A DNA stretch of 64,000 nucleotides from Struthio camelus (lineage: Eukaryota > Chordata > Aves > Struthioniformes > Struthionidae), in the NCBI RefSeq assembly GCF_040807025.1, contig NC_090942.1, positions 197,960,247-198,024,246 on the forward strand, written 5' to 3'. The position numbers and the translations under genes are program-made. Position 1 is the first letter of the stretch, and every line of letters starts with the position of its first letter. A model generated the notes under the pieces. The model was not told where the DNA came from and ran no database searches. It worked only from the letters and a program-made list of their open reading frames with translations. Of the stretch, positions 59,641-64,000 are shown piece by piece.

Positions 59641-62600
59641 GTCCCCACTAGCAGCATTAATTTGGCACCTCGGTCACAGAGAGCAGATGCTGCCTGTGAC
59701 AGGCTGCAGGGAAGCTGCTTTCCACATGTGCTCCCCAGGTCTTCCTATTGGTGTGCTCAGCAGAAGGGGCTGGTCCTTGGAAATCAGCTCCTGTGCCTAT
59801 GACAGATTATATTTTTATGCAAGAAAACAAAACCAGGATATCTGATGGACTGCTTTATCTTTCCAGACAGCTTGGAGCTACAACTGCAAAGCAAGAAGTT
59901 TTATGCTTAGACTTCAAAACTGTGAGTGGAATTTAAACATCAGTTAAACTCCCACTTTGTTTATTTATTTAATTTTTTTTTAGTGTGCAACTGTGCATGA
60001 AGTATATATATCTGCATAATAACTTTTCATTATCCAGCAAGCTGTTTCAAATTCTCCTAAGATGAAATAATTATTGCTTTAGAAAACTTCACAAAGTGTT
60101 AGCTGCATTTGCGGCTGGATTAATAAATGTGCACTGAGAAGGAGGATGCTCTTTTCAATGAATGCAATTATTCTAGCTGGAAATGGCTTCCAATTATCTA
60201 TGCCACTGGAAAATGTGAAATGTGTTTGAGCAGGACTAGCTGTGCTGAGGGAGGATCTCCTGGGAGATATCAGCAAATGCCAAGCTGGTCTATGTGTCCT
60301 TGTCATGAGCGTCATTTGGTGTTTGCTTGTGTATGAAGAGGGATTAGGTTAAAATCTGCTGTTACCATTGTGTGGCACTGCACTCGCTAGATGAAAAGTC
60401 TGTTGGGATCAGGTGCTAGCAAGCTGGCCAATTAATGGTGATCGTGGGAAATTAGTATCCACTACGATGCAGATTTATAGAAATATTTTTAAACAAAAGG
60501 TTACATACTACTTATTACTGCACAGGAGAGTTATTGCAGTGGCTGAAACATTAATAACCTGCTCTTTCTTGCATATGTTTAAATAGGAATAATGAAATAG
60601 TTTGCCTCGGGAGAGCTCGAGGGACTGATAGCCACTTCAAGAGTCCAAGCCAATAACACTGAGCAGACAGTATGGGACCTCAGACTTGTGATATTTTCAG
60701 GTTCCTATGGGTACTGTTCAGTGACAAAAATGATCCTCGAATGTTATTTTATATAAAACCTTGAGTAAAAAGAGCTATATTTTGAAGCTCTTCTTGATTC
60801 AGTAGGATGTGAGTAAAAGATGAGATATGTGCTTTTATAAAGTTTTTAATCCAGACAAGGTTGTTCCACAGCTTTCTCCAGCTACCCAAAACAATTCTGC
60901 ACCCTTCCTAATTTGACACATATTTTCCTTAAAAAGTGACCACTTTCATATTTCTGCGCTTTGGCAAGTACATTGCACCAGTTTATACTCTTACATTCTG
61001 GCAGACTCAGGTGAAATTCAGCAGCATGTTATTGCTAAGTTGCTACTGGAGAGATCTCAGCCTGCAACTCTGGTTCCACCATCATTAGTCCCGAAGCTGG
61101 GCACCTCCAAATCATGCAGCAACACAAACATCATCTAGATGAGGTGTGGGCATACAGTTGCATTTCTGTTGAATTAGTTGGAGTATATAACACGAAGCAT
61201 GTGCCAACTTCATATAGCTGGGAAAGAGGCAATCCAATGCATTGCCTGGTACAAAGTAAATGCCATTATTTCTTTAGCAAATGATCTGCTACAATAAATC
61301 TATATCATCTTGGTATTCTTACATCCTGTGGTTGCAGAGATTTTGTTACAGCACTGGGATCTCTAAAGTCAAATTTACAGCATCATCAGACCATGGCCTG
61401 AGTGAATCTGAGCTTATTTGAAATAATATTGTGATGATAAATTTCCCTTCCTTTCATTCCTTTCCTCTTTCTTTTTTTGGTCACTATAGCAGGGAAACCC
61501 TACCTTTGTCTACTAAACCAAAACACAATGTTTTTCCAAAAGCTGAATTTGGTGCTGACACAAAAATACTCCCGCAGAGAAAATCATGAAACTCAACATA
61601 TTTCAGCCAGAGAGCCCCTCCTAGCTGATGTGAGGAGGAATTCCTAAATGGAATAAGTCTTAACCCAAACTGCTAATGAATGTGTAAGGAATTAGTATTC
61701 CATATTGAACAAATTATAGTATTTTTATTTCAATAAAGCTAAAATCAAATCTCTCTTCATCAATTTTCTTTATATTTTCTCCAACAGCAAATTACTGTGA
61801 AAAAAAAATTTAAGCAACAGAACTCCCAGAAATGCTTTTCAGTTGATGCCTGTCTTTTAAATGCTAATAAAGTCCCTAAACTGAAGGTTCTCTATAACCC
61901 TTATGATGTAAAATGTTTCCCCTTCCTGTGATATGGTCTAGTTCTTTTGTTCCCTTAATTTGACAGTGTTTTCTCTGCTAGCAAGTGCTACCTACACACA
62001 ATGGGCCAGATTCTTAGCTACACAAGTATGAATAAAGAATAACTTCATTGAAGTCAATGGCATTACCCTGGATTCGTTCCAGCGTGACTGGAATTGGAAT
62101 GTGGCTCCATATATCCAGCTGGCATCTGTGCCAGGCTAGGCTAAGAGGTAAACAAAGAGAGACTGCAATTATAAATTTTGCTAGCAGAAGTGCTGCTATT
62201 GTGCTGCCAGCTCCCAGTAGTGCTTTTGCCTTCTACATTTGCTTCTTCCAAAAGAAAAAATTAAACAGCAGCTCTGTTCTGCCAAATTTCCTTCAGTTTT
62301 GTCTTTTCAAACCATGCACAGTTTTGCAGAAAGGTGCTAAATCCAACTACTTGTTTTCATACCTTGTCCAGACCTTGGGCATATACCTCAGTCAATAAAA
62401 TGTATGTGTTATTCTATTTTTTCTTCCTTGTTTTCAGAAAGACTTTAGCTTTCTCATGGTAATTTTTCATTTTCTGTTATTCTTTACTGGTAATGTTATT
62501 TTAGGAAGCTTTGTTTTTGCTGTGAAAGTGCTGCTCTCTGTGATATTCTGGGATCTCCTAGAAGCTGATTCCAGATTCCTGAAGAAAGTTTTCTTTCCTC

Positions 62601-64000
62601 TTCTGCTTTGTGATGATAACCACATTGTTCCCATAGTCATCTACACAGCAAAATAACTCCCAGGTCTTTGTCGTGCAGATTATTTTGTACTCTAGGTGGG
62701 GTTTCCTAATGACTGCTTTGATTTCCCTGTTCTGCCTGCTAGGATATTCCAGAGTTGCTGCCCTGAAGGCAGCAGAGGTTTTGTGTGGCTATCTGGAGAT
62801 TCTGTCCTATCTCATGAAATTCATCCCAAAGGAATAAATTGGCTGTGTTTCAGATGGGAGAGGCAGTTTATACTTCTACTGATGGTCAGAGAAAGGCTAA
62901 CAAACTGAACTCTGTGATATTTGTACCAATGACAACACACCTCTCTGCCAGTTCGAAATGCCAAAGCTACGAAGGAAATGCCTGATCTTAGAGGGAGGAC
63001 TCTGCATAGGATCTGGTGTGAGGTTAGTTTCCTGGTTCCTCTGAACAGGAAACAAAAACAGTATGCGCTGATTTCTGAGGAGTTCACTACAAGTGCTACC
63101 TGCTGGATGCATTACCAGTGACACACACATCTCTAAACATTCAGCATCACCAAGTAAAAAACCACCAGCTAAGCTGACAGGCGGGGTCCCCACTCTCCTA
63201 TGGCACTCCACAAGTTCCTAGAATGAAATACATTTATATCCACCACCCTACTGAGGATTATATGAAGCTGAGGCTCACCTCCACTATAGCTAAAATAGTT
63301 TCTTTTGAAGTACTTTTTATCATTGCTCAGATATTTTTGTGCAAGGTGGCAGGTTCTCCATAATAGTGCTCTATTACTCCAAAAAAACAAAGTACTCAAT
63401 TCTTTCTGTATGGACACATTGCTTACCTGTAACACAAAGTATTCATGTGTTGTATGCATCCTAATTACAAAATTTTTATTAAGATTTATAAAGTGAGTGA
63501 ACCCACTCTCCTGTTTATTATTCTGTTGCAGCTGTTGCTGGTGGCAAGTATGTAACTCAAGTTCTTATCTTGGAATAAATAGTTCCAGGAAGAAACAGGA
63601 AAAATATGTATCTGATTTTCTTAAATTTTTTTAAATGAATAGTCTGTTTCCATGTATGCATTTGTGAGATGGGATATTTGTTAGATAGTTAAGTCAGTAA
63701 GGACTGTGAAAGGGATGAAGCAGAAGAGGAGAAGCTGTGGCCTAGCACATCTGAAAAAGTGTTCAAAGTTTGGTGGGTTTGTGGACCGAATTAAAACGTG
63801 TTGGCTGCAACGCTTATAATATTAATGTTTTGTGAGGCCTGAGAAGAAGGGTAACACTATAGTGTCACAAAATCTTTGTGCAATTGGTATCTTGAGTGAC
63901 CTGAAAGAGGCTGTCCAGAGCCTGTGTGAAAGAAAGGGAGTTACAGGCAAGGGAAAATACACAGGAAAAAAAGCAGACTTGTTTTAATACTACACAAATG
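59641..64000. other. DNA beyond the second CpG island, no gene seen
   Basis: The tract is AT-rich. Short open frames (up to 116 codons at 62048-62398) show no recognisable domains. If the CpG island starts a plus-strand transcript, this would be its first intron (inference). Confidence 0.5.
62002..62105. repeat. Degraded ancient palindromic interspersed repeat
   Basis: It begins tgggccagattcttagctac, has the centre cattgaagtcaatgg (6-base arms around ag at 62046-62059), and continues with a diverged complement ending gaatgtggctcc. This matches a repeat pattern common in sauropsid genomes, ggccagattct...cattgaagtcaatgg...agaatctggcc. I cannot give the library name with certainty. Confidence 0.5.

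Noticed and set aside
59641-64000. First coding exons of STARD13, expected from synteny
   Set aside because: I looked for the known N-terminal region of the protein and saw no matching translation, so no exon is called.
1-64000. tRNA, rRNA, CRISPR or prokaryotic-type operon features
   Set aside because: None was recognised on reading both strands. The spliced gene and CR1 elements show this is vertebrate nuclear DNA.

Overview
This is vertebrate nuclear DNA, most likely from a bird or another sauropsid. It has long spliced introns, little coding sequence, two CpG islands, simple repeats, and several CR1-type LINE remnants ending in the sauropsid-style gattcta tail. I see no operons, bacterial genes, CRISPR arrays or ribosome-binding sites. 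Species cannot be fixed from the sequence alone.

The one gene that can be fully reconstructed is RFC3, replication factor C subunit 3, on the minus strand. Nine coding exons run from the ATG at 19935 down to the TAA at 8921. Each has canonical GT/AG borders and matching phases, and together they give a 356-residue protein, the same length as human RFC3 as I recall it. The start lies in a strong CpG island (about 19620-20240) with a CCAAT box, a GC box and an ATGGCGG motif but no clear TATA box. A candidate poly(A) signal at 8066-8071 implies a 3' UTR of roughly 850 bases.

Layout: 1-8060 is intergenic DNA downstream of RFC3, with a (GA)n and an (AACC)n microsatellite. 8066-20070 is RFC3, with an old antisense CR1 piece in intron 7. 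20240-59040 has no gene I can support. It holds a probable solitary LTR (about 38640-39400), a small CR1 fragment (47388-47522), a 1.06-kb CR1 with reverse-transcriptase remnants (50985-52047), and other degraded ancient repeats. 59041-59640 is a second CpG island with no assigned gene. 59640-64000 is again non-coding as far as I can see, with one ancient palindromic repeat near 62050.

In human, RFC3 lies head to head with STARD13, with the NBEA side downstream. The orphan CpG island is on the side where a STARD13 distal promoter would be expected, but I found no recognisable STARD13 coding sequence, so that link is inference. I see no convincing undescribed system. The points most worth checking are the orphan CpG island, the LTR with its internal tandem array, and the cluster of ancient repeat motifs at 46.3-47.1 kb.
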